From Woeseia oceani (GTDB lineage: Bacteria; Pseudomonadota; Gammaproteobacteria; Steroidobacterales; Woeseiaceae): a stretch of DNA of 64,000 nt. The DNA is taken from assembly GCF_001677435.1 (NCBI RefSeq), contig NZ_CP016268.1, positions 919,001 through 983,000 on the forward strand. Reading direction: 5' to 3'. The position numbers were made by a program, and so were the translations under genes. Below are positions 18,761 to 25,947 of this stretch, one piece after another. Numbering within the stretch: position 1 is the first letter of the stretch; the number at the start of each line of letters is the position of its first letter. The notes beneath the pieces are model-generated. The model worked only from the letters and a program-made list of their open reading frames with translations. It did no database searches and was not told where the DNA came from.

Positions 18761-20620
18761 TCAATAAGGTTGTTTTTGTTTGCCGGTTTCGTAGTCGGCC
18801 CGTGCTGTGTTTACCGACTGTTCTGTCGATACTTCCGGCACGGCGACGTCCCACCACATGCCGCCGTCAGTGGTCATGAACGGGTCGGTGTCCAGTGCGA
18901 TTACGTACGAACGATCGGCGTTCTTTGCCCGGCCGATGGCCGCTTCCAGTTCAGCGATAGTGCCGACCTTCTCCGACAACGCACCCAGGGCAGCTGCGTG
19001 CGCGGCAAAATCAATCTTCGGCGCTCCAGCGTCTGCAGAGAGGCAGTCATCAAGCAGGTTGTTGAACGAGGCGTTGCCAGTGGCATTCTGCAACCGGTTG
19101 ATACAGCCGAAGCCGCGGTTATCCAGCACGACAACAATGACTTTCTGCCCGAGCATGACGCTCGTTGCCAGTTCCGAGTTCAGCATCATGTACGAGCCAT
19201 CGCCAACCAGAACGATCACATCGCGATCCGGTTCCGCCATTCTTACGCCGAGACCGCCGGCAATTTCATAACCCATGCAGGAATAGCCGTATTCAACGTG
19301 GTAGCCCTTGTTGTAATCAGTGCGCCACAACTTGTGCAACTCGCCCGGCAAGCCGCCCGCAGCACAGACGACGATATCGCCCGCATCGGATGCGCGTTTC
19401 ACTGCGCCCAGCACCTGGGCATCGGATGGCAGTCCGGTCGTGGTCTCGATGCCAGCGGGCGCGGTTACCTGATCGTAGTAGTTATTCCACGAGGCAATAC
19501 AATCGCTTGCTCGTTGCTGCCAGTCTGGCGCGGCACTCCAGCCGGACAGGCCCGCGCTTAGCGCTTGCAAGCCGTGCCGGGCATCCGTCACGAGCGATTG
19601 AGCGTTGTGTTTCTTCGCGTCGTGCCTGGCGACATTGAGTTGAATAAGCTGCGTGTCCGGATTACTGAACAGCGTTCGGGAAGCCGTTGTGAAATCCTGC
19701 AGCCGGGTGCCGACAGCGAGGATGACATCCGCATTCTTTGCGAGTTCGTTGGCAGCAGTGGTTCCGGTTACGCCGATTGCGCCGACGTATTGCGGATGAC
19801 CCCAGGCCAGCGCGCCTTTGCCTGCCTGCGTCTCGGCCACGGGTACTCCGTGTGTTTCCGCGAATAACCGCATTGCATCAGTGGCATCCGAGTAGTGCAC
19901 GCCGCCGCCGGCAATCAATAGTGGCTTACGCGCGGACTGCAACGCAGCTATCGCTTCAGCAAGCTCGCGGGCTTCCGCGGGTTGGCGCCGCAGGTGATGT
20001 ATTGTTTCTTCGAAGAAGCTCGCCGGGTAATCAAACGCTTCTGCCTGCACGTCCTGGCAAAGCGCCAATGTGGCAGGGCCGCAGTCTTCAGCATCCGTCA
20101 GAACCCGAATAGCGGCCGGCAGACTCGTTATGATTTGTTCAGGTCGGGTGATTCGATCGAAATATCGGCTGACCGGTCTAAAACAGTCGTTGGTGTTCAC
20201 ACCAGGATCTCCGGCCCATTCGATTTGCTGCAGCACGGGATCGGGTGTGCGCGACGCGAAGACATCACCGGGCAGGAGCAGGACCGGCAGTCGGTTGACG
20301 TGCGCGAGAGCCGCTGCGGTGACCATGTTGGCAGCACCGGGTCCGATGGAGGTTGTGCACGCCATTATTTGCCGTCGGTTCTTGGCCTTGGCATACGCGA
20401 TGGCCGCGTGCGCCATGCCTTGCTCGTTGTGCCCCCGGTAAGTTGGCAGGGTATCGCGAGCCTGATGCAGCGCTTCTCCCATACCGGCAACGTTGCCATG
20501 GCCGAATATCGCGAAGACACCCGCGAACAGGGGTTCAATCTTGCCGTTAACTTCTGTTTTCTGGGCGCACAGGAACCGGATAAGGGCCTGCGCCATTGTG
20601 AGTCGAACTTTGTTCGCCAT
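18761..20620 (-). CDS. iolD: Trihydroxycyclohexane-1,2-dione acylhydrolase IolD
   Basis: 619 residues, a thiamine diphosphate enzyme of the acetolactate synthase fold. The N-terminal PYR domain has the catalytic Glu region (YRGHNEQGMAHAAIAYAKAK) and SIGPGAANMVTAAALAHVNR. The central domain has KPLLIAGGGVHYSDA, and the C-terminal PP domain has the ThDP motif VLVGDGSYMMLNSELATSV. The segment VEYGYSCMGYEIAGGLGVRM is characteristic of IolD. It hydrolyses the cyclic dione to 5-deoxy-glucuronate. It follows iolC by 10 bases with an AAGG ribosome-binding site inside the gap. Confidence 0.95.
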   Translation of the reverse strand: MANKVRLTMAQALIRFLCAQKTEVNGKIEPLFAGVFAIFGHGNVAGMGEALHQARDTLPTYRGHNEQGMAHAAIAYAKAKNRRQIMACTTSIGPGAANMVTAAALAHVNRLPVLLLPGDVFASRTPDPVLQQIEWAGDPGVNTNDCFRPVSRYFDRITRPEQIITSLPAAIRVLTDAEDCGPATLALCQDVQAEAFDYPASFFEETIHHLRRQPAEARELAEAIAALQSARKPLLIAGGGVHYSDATDAMRLFAETHGVPVAETQAGKGALAWGHPQYVGAIGVTGTTAANELAKNADVILAVGTRLQDFTTASRTLFSNPDTQLIQLNVARHDAKKHNAQSLVTDARHGLQALSAGLSGWSAAPDWQQRASDCIASWNNYYDQVTAPAGIETTTGLPSDAQVLGAVKRASDAGDIVVCAAGGLPGELHKLWRTDYNKGYHVEYGYSCMGYEIAGGLGVRMAEPDRDVIVLVGDGSYMMLNSELATSVMLGQKVIVVVLDNRGFGCINRLQNATGNASFNNLLDDCLSADAGAPKIDFAAHAAALGALSEKVGTIAELEAAIGRAKNADRSYVIALDTDPFMTTDGGMWWDVAVPEVSTEQSVNTARADYETGKQKQPY

Positions 20621-20630
20621 CAGAGCTACC

Positions 20631-22547
20631 TTAGCTGACAGTACGGTTGCGCCAATAGCCGACCAGATTCAGGTAATTTGCGGCGACAATGTCGACGAAT
20701 TCTTCATCGTCTATGGCGTCGGAAAACCACTGCCGGCTGGGCTCGGAGAAGAGCGAGCGGCCGACGGTAAAGCCTTTGCAAATATCAAAACCGGCACTGG
20801 CATTAAAACCCGCCTGCAGTTCCTTTACCGGAGCATCCAGACCAAGCAGCACTACGCCGCGGCAATGCGGTGCGCGCTTCTTGATGACGTCGCTGACGTT
20901 CTGCCAGGCTGCACGGCTCATGCAGGGCAGCTTCCACCAGTCCGGGCGAATATCCAGGTTGTACATGCGGGTCAGAATATTGGCCAAGATATCATCATCT
21001 GCGCCTGTACCGGAGGCAGGAATGATTTCCAGCAGCAGTGTATGGCCGGACGTGCAGCAGGCGCTGTAAAGTTCCTTGATCTGCCGTTCCTGCTGCAGTC
21101 GCAGCGCTGGCTCATCGTTCAGGTTGTAGTACACAAGGCACTTGACGACATGTTCGAGCGGCCAGGTCTTCAGTCGGTCGCCGATGGAACGACCTCCCTC
21201 CAGTTCGAGCGGGTGGGACGCCGGCACTTCCACCGGGCGCGCAATCCACCAGCCGCGGCCAGTGGCCTCATTCAATGCGTCCTGACCGTAGGTGTCGTCG
21301 CAAATAATGCCGACCGAGCCATTGAGGTCGGCTTGCTGGCATGCTTTCTTGACAGCTCTGACCAGCAGGCTCTTCAACACGGGAATGCGTTGCGTATCTG
21401 CACCGGCGGCTCTTGCCATGCCGTGTAGCTGCACCCGGTGATCAAACGCCAGCGCGCAGATTTCGTTAATTTCCTTTGGCGAACGATTGGTTACCCGGTG
21501 CAGGTAGTTGAGTTCCGCGTCCCTGTCCGGACGTGGAATCTCGCTGGCATGCTCCAGGTAGTAATCCAGCTCTTCGGCGGACGGGATGGCCGGCGCACAG
21601 CCGTGCCTGGAAACCACCAGCGCACCGCAGGCGTTCGCGTAGGCCTGGCAACGTGCTGCGGGTTCATTGCGCAACCAGCCGCGCAAAAACCCGGCCATGA
21701 AGGCGTCGCCGGCGCCGAGTACGTTGAGCACCTCGACTTCCACGCCAGAGAAGACCGACAGCTCTTTCATGTGTCCGGGGATCGCGCCATCCAGCACGGT
21801 GCACCCCAGTTTGCCCAGCTTCAGCACGATCAGCGCATCGGTCAGCGAACGAATTTTCTTCAGTGCCTCTATGGTGTCGTCGGTGCCACCGGCAATGTGA
21901 ATTTCTTCCTCGGTTCCCACCAGCAAGTCACAGTCGGGCAATACGGACTGGAGGTGTTGCGATACCGCATCGGATGAAACGAAGCGGGTTTCTCCGTCGC
22001 CGCGGCCCGTCAGGCCCCACAGTACCGGCCGGTAGTCGATATCCACAACGACTTTGGTGTTGGCGGCCCTGGCGTATTCAATGGCTTTGCTGCTGGCCGC
22101 AAATGTCTCAGGCGTGGAAAAATGGGTACCCGTGATCAGCAGGGCCTTGCTAGAGCCGATAAACTCTGGCGAAAAGTCACTGGCCGCGATGGCCATGTCG
22201 GCGCAGTTGTCGCGGTAGAAAACCAAGGGAAAGGTGTCGCGATCCTTGATGCCTAGTATCGCCAGCCCGGTCAGGCGCTGCGGATCCGTCACAACGTGGC
22301 TCACGTCGACCCCGCCCCGCGCCAGTTCTTCGCGGACGAAACGGCCCATATGTTCATCACCAACGCGGGTCAGCATCGCGGACTTCAGGCCCAGGCGAGC
22401 GGCCCCGTAGGCAATATTGCCCGAGGACCCCCCTAAGTATTTCGCAAAGCTATTGACGTCTTCCAGGCGACAACCCACTTGCTGGCCGTACAGATCCACG
22501 GCGGCTCGCCCGAGGCAAATAACGTCAATTGTTTTCTGCGCTACCAT
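20631..22547 (-). CDS. iolC: 5-dehydro-2-deoxygluconokinase fused to a DUF2090 aldolase-like domain (IolC-IolJ type)
   Basis: 638 residues, about twice the length of a kinase-only IolC. Residues 1-320 are a PfkB kinase (YLGGSSGNIAYGAARLGLKS, the ATP/catalytic NVLGAGDAFMAGFLRG). Residues about 325-638 are a DUF2090 domain (ICALAFDHRVQL, VGIICDDTYGQDALNEATG, ARPVEVPASHPLELEGG, VVLLGLDAPVKELQAGF, GFTVGRSLF), the part thought to cleave 2-deoxy-5-keto-gluconate-6-phosphate in place of IolJ. One polypeptide would therefore phosphorylate and split the sugar acid to DHAP and malonate semialdehyde. It is the first gene of the minus-strand operon. The start ATG has only a weak ribosome-binding site. 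Confidence 0.93.
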   Translation of the reverse strand: MVAQKTIDVICLGRAAVDLYGQQVGCRLEDVNSFAKYLGGSSGNIAYGAARLGLKSAMLTRVGDEHMGRFVREELARGGVDVSHVVTDPQRLTGLAILGIKDRDTFPLVFYRDNCADMAIAASDFSPEFIGSSKALLITGTHFSTPETFAASSKAIEYARAANTKVVVDIDYRPVLWGLTGRGDGETRFVSSDAVSQHLQSVLPDCDLLVGTEEEIHIAGGTDDTIEALKKIRSLTDALIVLKLGKLGCTVLDGAIPGHMKELSVFSGVEVEVLNVLGAGDAFMAGFLRGWLRNEPAARCQAYANACGALVVSRHGCAPAIPSAEELDYYLEHASEIPRPDRDAELNYLHRVTNRSPKEINEICALAFDHRVQLHGMARAAGADTQRIPVLKSLLVRAVKKACQQADLNGSVGIICDDTYGQDALNEATGRGWWIARPVEVPASHPLELEGGRSIGDRLKTWPLEHVVKCLVYYNLNDEPALRLQQERQIKELYSACCTSGHTLLLEIIPASGTGADDDILANILTRMYNLDIRPDWWKLPCMSRAAWQNVSDVIKKRAPHCRGVVLLGLDAPVKELQAGFNASAGFDICKGFTVGRSLFSEPSRQWFSDAIDDEEFVDIVAANYLNLVGYWRNRTVS

Positions 22548-22643
22548 AAAAATACTCTGCTAAGACTGACGGTTGAGCGTTGAAAATCGGGGGGTGATTC
22601 CAGAATTTTCAAGAAATTCATTTATTCGTTAGGCGGCCTAGAA

Positions 22644-22659
22644 TAGAATACATATTCTA
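22644..22659. promoter_or_regulatory. Palindromic operator between iolC and iolG
   Basis: TAGAATACATATTCTA: two 7-bp arms, TAGAATA and TATTCTA, around CA. It sits in the 174-base divergent space. The core GAA-N6-TTC has the same spacing as a near-identical palindrome before the rpiR gene (25489-25504). I recall GGAA-N6-TTCC as the site of RpiR-type IolR in Sinorhizobium, so this is likely the operator controlling both iol transcripts. Confidence 0.65.
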
Positions 22660-22721
22660 ACGATACAAACTTGTTAGCATTTAAATTTCAAATTAATTGA
22701 ATTGGACGAAGGGGTCAGGAC

Positions 22722-23723
22722 TTGGAATCTGCGGATGTCATTGAATTGTGCATATTTGGCGCTGGCCGTATCGGCAATATTCACGCGCGCTGCCTGCATC
22801 AGAACCCCCGAACGCGGCTGCGCTACGTCGTCGATACCCACCAGCCTGCAGCCGAAGCACTGGCCGCTGAATGTGGCGCGCAGGTGGTCGACACGGAAAC
22901 GGCGCTGAATGATCCGGCGATTCGGGCCGTCGTCATAGCGAGTTCCACGGATACCCACGCCGACCTGATCGAACGAGCCGCGAAAGCTGGCAAAGCGATC
23001 TTCTGCGAGAAGCCTATCGACCTGGGTCTCGAGCGTGCCAAAGAATGCGCGGCGGTGGTTCGTGAGCAGAATGCTATTTGCGCACTTGGCTTCAATCGTC
23101 GTTTCGATCCGCAGTTCTCGGCGTTGAAGGCGGCGGTCAGCGGAGGTCAGATAGGGGATCTCGAAATACTCACGATCACCAGCCGGGACCCATCACCACC
23201 GCCCGCCGGCTACATCGGCAAGTCCGGCGGCATGTTTCGTGACATGATGATTCATGATCTGGATATGGCGCGCTGGATCATGGGCGAAGAGCCTGTCGAG
23301 GTTTTCGCGACGTCCAGTTGCCTGGTTGATCCAGCCATCGCGGCGGCCGGCGATGTTGATACGGCGCTTGTGACCATGAAAACCGAGAGTGGCAAGCTGT
23401 GTCAGATCAGTAATAGTCGACGAGCCGTTTACGGTTATGACCAGCGGATTGAAGCCTTCGGTTCATTGGGCATGCTGCAGGCCAGGAATATGAATGAGAA
23501 TAATCTCGTTCTGACGAACAGCAACGGCTCTTCAGGCAGCAAGCCGCTGGCATTTTTCCTTGAGCGTTATGCGGATGCGTATCGAATCGAACTTGAGAGC
23601 TTTGTCGACTGTATTCTGGGACGCGGCGAGTTACTCGCAAACGAGAACGATGGCGTCCGCGCGCTGGAGCTGGCCGAAGGTGTCATTGAGTCAAGCAAGA
23701 CCGGACGCGCGGTTGCGGTCTGA
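22722..23723 (+). CDS. iolG: Inositol 2-dehydrogenase IolG
   Basis: 333 residues, Gfo/Idh/MocA family. The Rossmann motif is FGAGRIGNIHARCL near the N-terminus. The catalytic Lys lies in FCEKPIDLGLERA and the active-site His region in DMMIHDLDMARWI. The family marker FNRRFDPQF is present. The start is a TTG at 22722 with AAGGGG 7 bases upstream. No ATG fits, since the Rossmann strand begins at codon 8. The enzyme oxidises myo-inositol to 2-keto-myo-inositol with NAD+. It is divergent from iolC and co-oriented with iolB. Confidence 0.93.
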   Translation: MESADVIELCIFGAGRIGNIHARCLHQNPRTRLRYVVDTHQPAAEALAAECGAQVVDTETALNDPAIRAVVIASSTDTHADLIERAAKAGKAIFCEKPIDLGLERAKECAAVVREQNAICALGFNRRFDPQFSALKAAVSGGQIGDLEILTITSRDPSPPPAGYIGKSGGMFRDMMIHDLDMARWIMGEEPVEVFATSSCLVDPAIAAAGDVDTALVTMKTESGKLCQISNSRRAVYGYDQRIEAFGSLGMLQARNMNENNLVLTNSNGSSGSKPLAFFLERYADAYRIELESFVDCILGRGELLANENDGVRALELAEGVIESSKTGRAVAV

Positions 23724-23755
23724 TTTAAACCATACATCCATACCCGGGGTTTTAC

Positions 23756-24559
23756 ATGTCACGACTACTATCTCGACCACACGCACCTGACGAACAAGGT
23801 CTTATTCAGAAAATCACGCCGCAATCGGCGGGTTGGCAGTACGTTGGTTTCGAGGTCTATCAACTGCAGGCTGGTCAGGCGCTGGAGCAGGACTCGTCGT
23901 CAGACGAGGTGTGCCTGGTTATCGTGACGGGCAAGGCGGACATCGCCACCAACGAGCAGGCCTGGACCAATCTCGGTGAGCGCGAGAGCCTGTTTGAGCG
24001 CAAGCCGCCATTCAGTGTTTATGTGCCGCCGAACGATCACTTCCGTGTGGTGGCAACGACCGACATGGAGCTTGCCGTGTGTAAGGCACCGGCTACCGGC
24101 GAGTACCCGGCGCGGTTGATCAAGCCCGAGGATTGCCGCTACGAAGTACGTGGCGAGGGCACTAATCAGCGCATCGTGTGCAATATTTTGTTCGATAATT
24201 TCGCCGCAGAAAAACTGCTGGTTTGTGAGGTCATTACACCGGGCGGTAACTGGTCGAGCTACCCACCCCACAAGCACGACCGGGCAATCGAGCACGAGGA
24301 AACGCAACTGGAAGAAATCTACTTCCACAGAGTCAATCCGCCGCAGGGCTTCGCGGTTCAGCGGGTGTATACGGACGATCGCAGCCTCGACGAAACGATG
24401 ACTGTTGAGAATCACAGCGTTGTGATGGTTCCCGAGGGCTATCACCCGGTCGGCGCGCCGCACGGCTACGACCTGTACTACCTGAATGTGATGGCCGGTC
24501 CGGAGCGCAACTGGGTATTCAACAACGACCCGCAGCACGAGTGGATCGTGAAGACCTGA
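23756..24559 (+). CDS. iolB: 5-deoxy-glucuronate isomerase IolB
   Basis: 267 residues, the double-cupin KduI/IolB family. Typical segments are GWQYVGFEVYQLQAGQA, ERESLFERKPPFSVYVPPND, TPGGNWSSYPPHKHD (metal-binding His), ETQLEEIYFHRVNPPQGFAV and MVPEGYHPVGAPHGYDLYYL. It isomerises 5-deoxy-glucuronate to 2-deoxy-5-keto-gluconate, the substrate of the IolC kinase. It lies 32 bases after iolG. The gene converges with rpiR and ends 11 bases before that gene's stop. Confidence 0.95.
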   Translation: MSRLLSRPHAPDEQGLIQKITPQSAGWQYVGFEVYQLQAGQALEQDSSSDEVCLVIVTGKADIATNEQAWTNLGERESLFERKPPFSVYVPPNDHFRVVATTDMELAVCKAPATGEYPARLIKPEDCRYEVRGEGTNQRIVCNILFDNFAAEKLLVCEVITPGGNWSSYPPHKHDRAIEHEETQLEEIYFHRVNPPQGFAVQRVYTDDRSLDETMTVENHSVVMVPEGYHPVGAPHGYDLYYLNVMAGPERNWVFNNDPQHEWIVKT

Positions 24560-24581
24560 AGCCGGCTGTATTAGTCGGCTT
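24559..24581. terminator. Weak bidirectional hairpin between iolB and rpiR
   Basis: AAGCCG at 24559-24564 pairs with CGGCTT at 24576-24581 around an 11-base loop that contains the rpiR stop codon. Short stem and no T-run, so only a possible terminator for the convergent genes. Confidence 0.3.
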
Positions 24582-25446
24582 GCGGCTCAGTGGCTTCGGC
24601 GTCTTCTTTTTTCTTGCCACGAAAGGCCAGTGCGGTGACCAATGTTTGCGCGATACACATCGATGCGGTCAGCGAATGAAACGAATGAACGGCTGCGTCA
24701 TGAACCTCGATAAAGGCGCGGGCGGCACTTGATACCGGGCTCAGCAAACTGTCGGTCATGACGATGACAGGTATGTCGCGCTTCGAGGCCATCGCAACAA
24801 TTTTCGCGGTATCGGTTGAATAGGGCGGAAACGTGATCGCGATCAATACGTCATTCGTCCGCATGGCTTGTGCATACTCAAACATCATGCCGCCGACGCC
24901 GTCCAGCAGGTGCGCTTTGCAATCAGCCCGATTCAATGCATAGCCAAGGTAGGCGGCAATCGGAAAGGAGCGTCGCTGGGCGATGATGTAAACATTGTCG
25001 GCCTGCTCCAGCAGGTTGGTCGCCGTCTTGAGTTCCTCCGAAAGCCGTCCTTCCATCAGTTCATTGAGTGACGCTATGCTCGATCGACAATACTGCACCA
25101 GCAAGGAATGGGTAACGTCGTGCCCGGAAAATATTTCGGCGCCGTCAGTGGCCTCTATCGAGCGAATGCGTTCTCTGTAACTCGCCGAACGTTCGACGAC
25201 CCGGGTCTGAAAGGTCTTCTGCATCTCGCTGAAGCCGGAGTAGCCAAACTTCTTGGCAAAGCGAATTAGCGCCGACGGCTGGACATTAGCCCGTTTGGAT
25301 ATAACGGCAATTGTCTCCAGTGCCATGTCGGTAGGGTGTTCAAGGGCAAAGGTTGCGATCTGGTGCAGTCGACTGCTGAGCGATGCATGCTCGGCTGAGA
25401 TTGCATCGCGAAGGGTTTCAAAGCTCTGGTAGCGCGGCTCTGTCAT
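24571..25446 (-). CDS. RpiR/MurR family transcriptional regulator, probable inositol-locus repressor
   Basis: 291 residues. The N-terminal HTH (about 1-80) has SRLHQIATFALEHPTDMALE and QPSALIRFAKKFGYSGFSEM. The C-terminal SIS sugar-phosphate-binding domain (about 130-280) has ADNVYIIAQRRSFPIAAYLG and ITFPPYSTDTAKIVAMASKR. RpiR-type proteins repress inositol (IolR) and amino-sugar operons in Proteobacteria, and their SIS domain senses a phosphorylated pathway intermediate. It sits between the inositol genes and the TonB/amino-sugar cluster. Matching palindromes lie before its own gene and in the iolC/iolG space, with a weaker copy before the TonB gene. Confidence 0.9.
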   Translation of the reverse strand: MTEPRYQSFETLRDAISAEHASLSSRLHQIATFALEHPTDMALETIAVISKRANVQPSALIRFAKKFGYSGFSEMQKTFQTRVVERSASYRERIRSIEATDGAEIFSGHDVTHSLLVQYCRSSIASLNELMEGRLSEELKTATNLLEQADNVYIIAQRRSFPIAAYLGYALNRADCKAHLLDGVGGMMFEYAQAMRTNDVLIAITFPPYSTDTAKIVAMASKRDIPVIVMTDSLLSPVSSAARAFIEVHDAAVHSFHSLTASMCIAQTLVTALAFRGKKKEDAEATEPQAD

Positions 25447-25488
25447 CGGTCATGCCTCGATAGGTTGATTATTATTATGGTTTACCAA

Positions 25489-25504
25489 TGGAATATATTT
25501 TCCA
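25489..25504. promoter_or_regulatory. Palindromic operator upstream of rpiR
   Basis: TGGAATATATTTTCCA contains GGAA-TATATT-TTCC exactly, the spacing of the RpiR-type IolR site. It matches the iolC/iolG palindrome at 12 of 16 bases. It lies about 45 bases upstream of the rpiR start, fitting autoregulation. Confidence 0.65.
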
Positions 25505-25540
25505 GAGTAGCCTACTTTACCTCTTTTCTGCCACAACGGC

Positions 25541-25786
25541 CTAAACGCTGGCTGGCGGACTACCGTCACAATCAGCCGCCTGGACAGCGGTGACCAGCGC
25601 CGGTTCGCGCGCCAGCTCCTGCGCTGTGTCGCGCCAGTAATCTCCGCAAAAACCAGCAAAATTGGTGGCAAAAACGACCTCAACCGCAGTGGACTGAGTA
25701 TTTGCCAGATGTCGCCCGGGACTACTGACGGCCGGTTCTTTGGGCCTGAAGCGGCTACCGGACGGTGGTGTACCGCGTTCTGGCAT
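25541..25786 (-). CDS. Doubtful short frame, possible gene relic
   Basis: An 81-codon minus-strand frame with moderately protein-like text (STAVEVVFATNFAGFCGDYW, AREPALVTAVQAADCDG). An AGGCGG lies just upstream of its ATG. It stands in the 500-base space between rpiR and the TonB receptor gene. No family recognised. It may be a fragment of a lost gene or chance. Confidence 0.2.
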   Translation of the reverse strand: MPERGTPPSGSRFRPKEPAVSSPGRHLANTQSTAVEVVFATNFAGFCGDYWRDTAQELAREPALVTAVQAADCDGSPPASV

Positions 25787-25800
25787 CGCCGCCTACAAAA

Positions 25801-25816
25801 CAGAAAAAACGTTCTA
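25801..25816. promoter_or_regulatory. Third candidate RpiR operator, upstream of the TonB receptor gene
   Basis: CAGAAAAAACGTTCTA holds AGAA-N6-TTCT, the same half-sites and spacing as the palindrome between iolC and iolG, about 130 bases before the TonB receptor start. The spacer is not symmetric, so this copy is weaker. Confidence 0.4.
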
Positions 25817-25947
25817 TTTTGTCTAGATGCGGCAAGATTGTTCTGTTATTCTCCGGCTTCATTACACTTTTTACGGGTCGTACCGGTTACTTCCAGCTAT
25901 TCATTTTGAACGGTCGAAGCGAAGTAAGGGTAGGGGAGACAACTAGA

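Noticed and set aside
20493-21428. A long plus-strand frame of about 311 codons opposite iolD and iolC
   Set aside because: It is antisense to strong, family-matched genes, has no recognisable domain, and arises from codon bias of the opposite strand. The same holds for 4544-5554 and 18668-19561.
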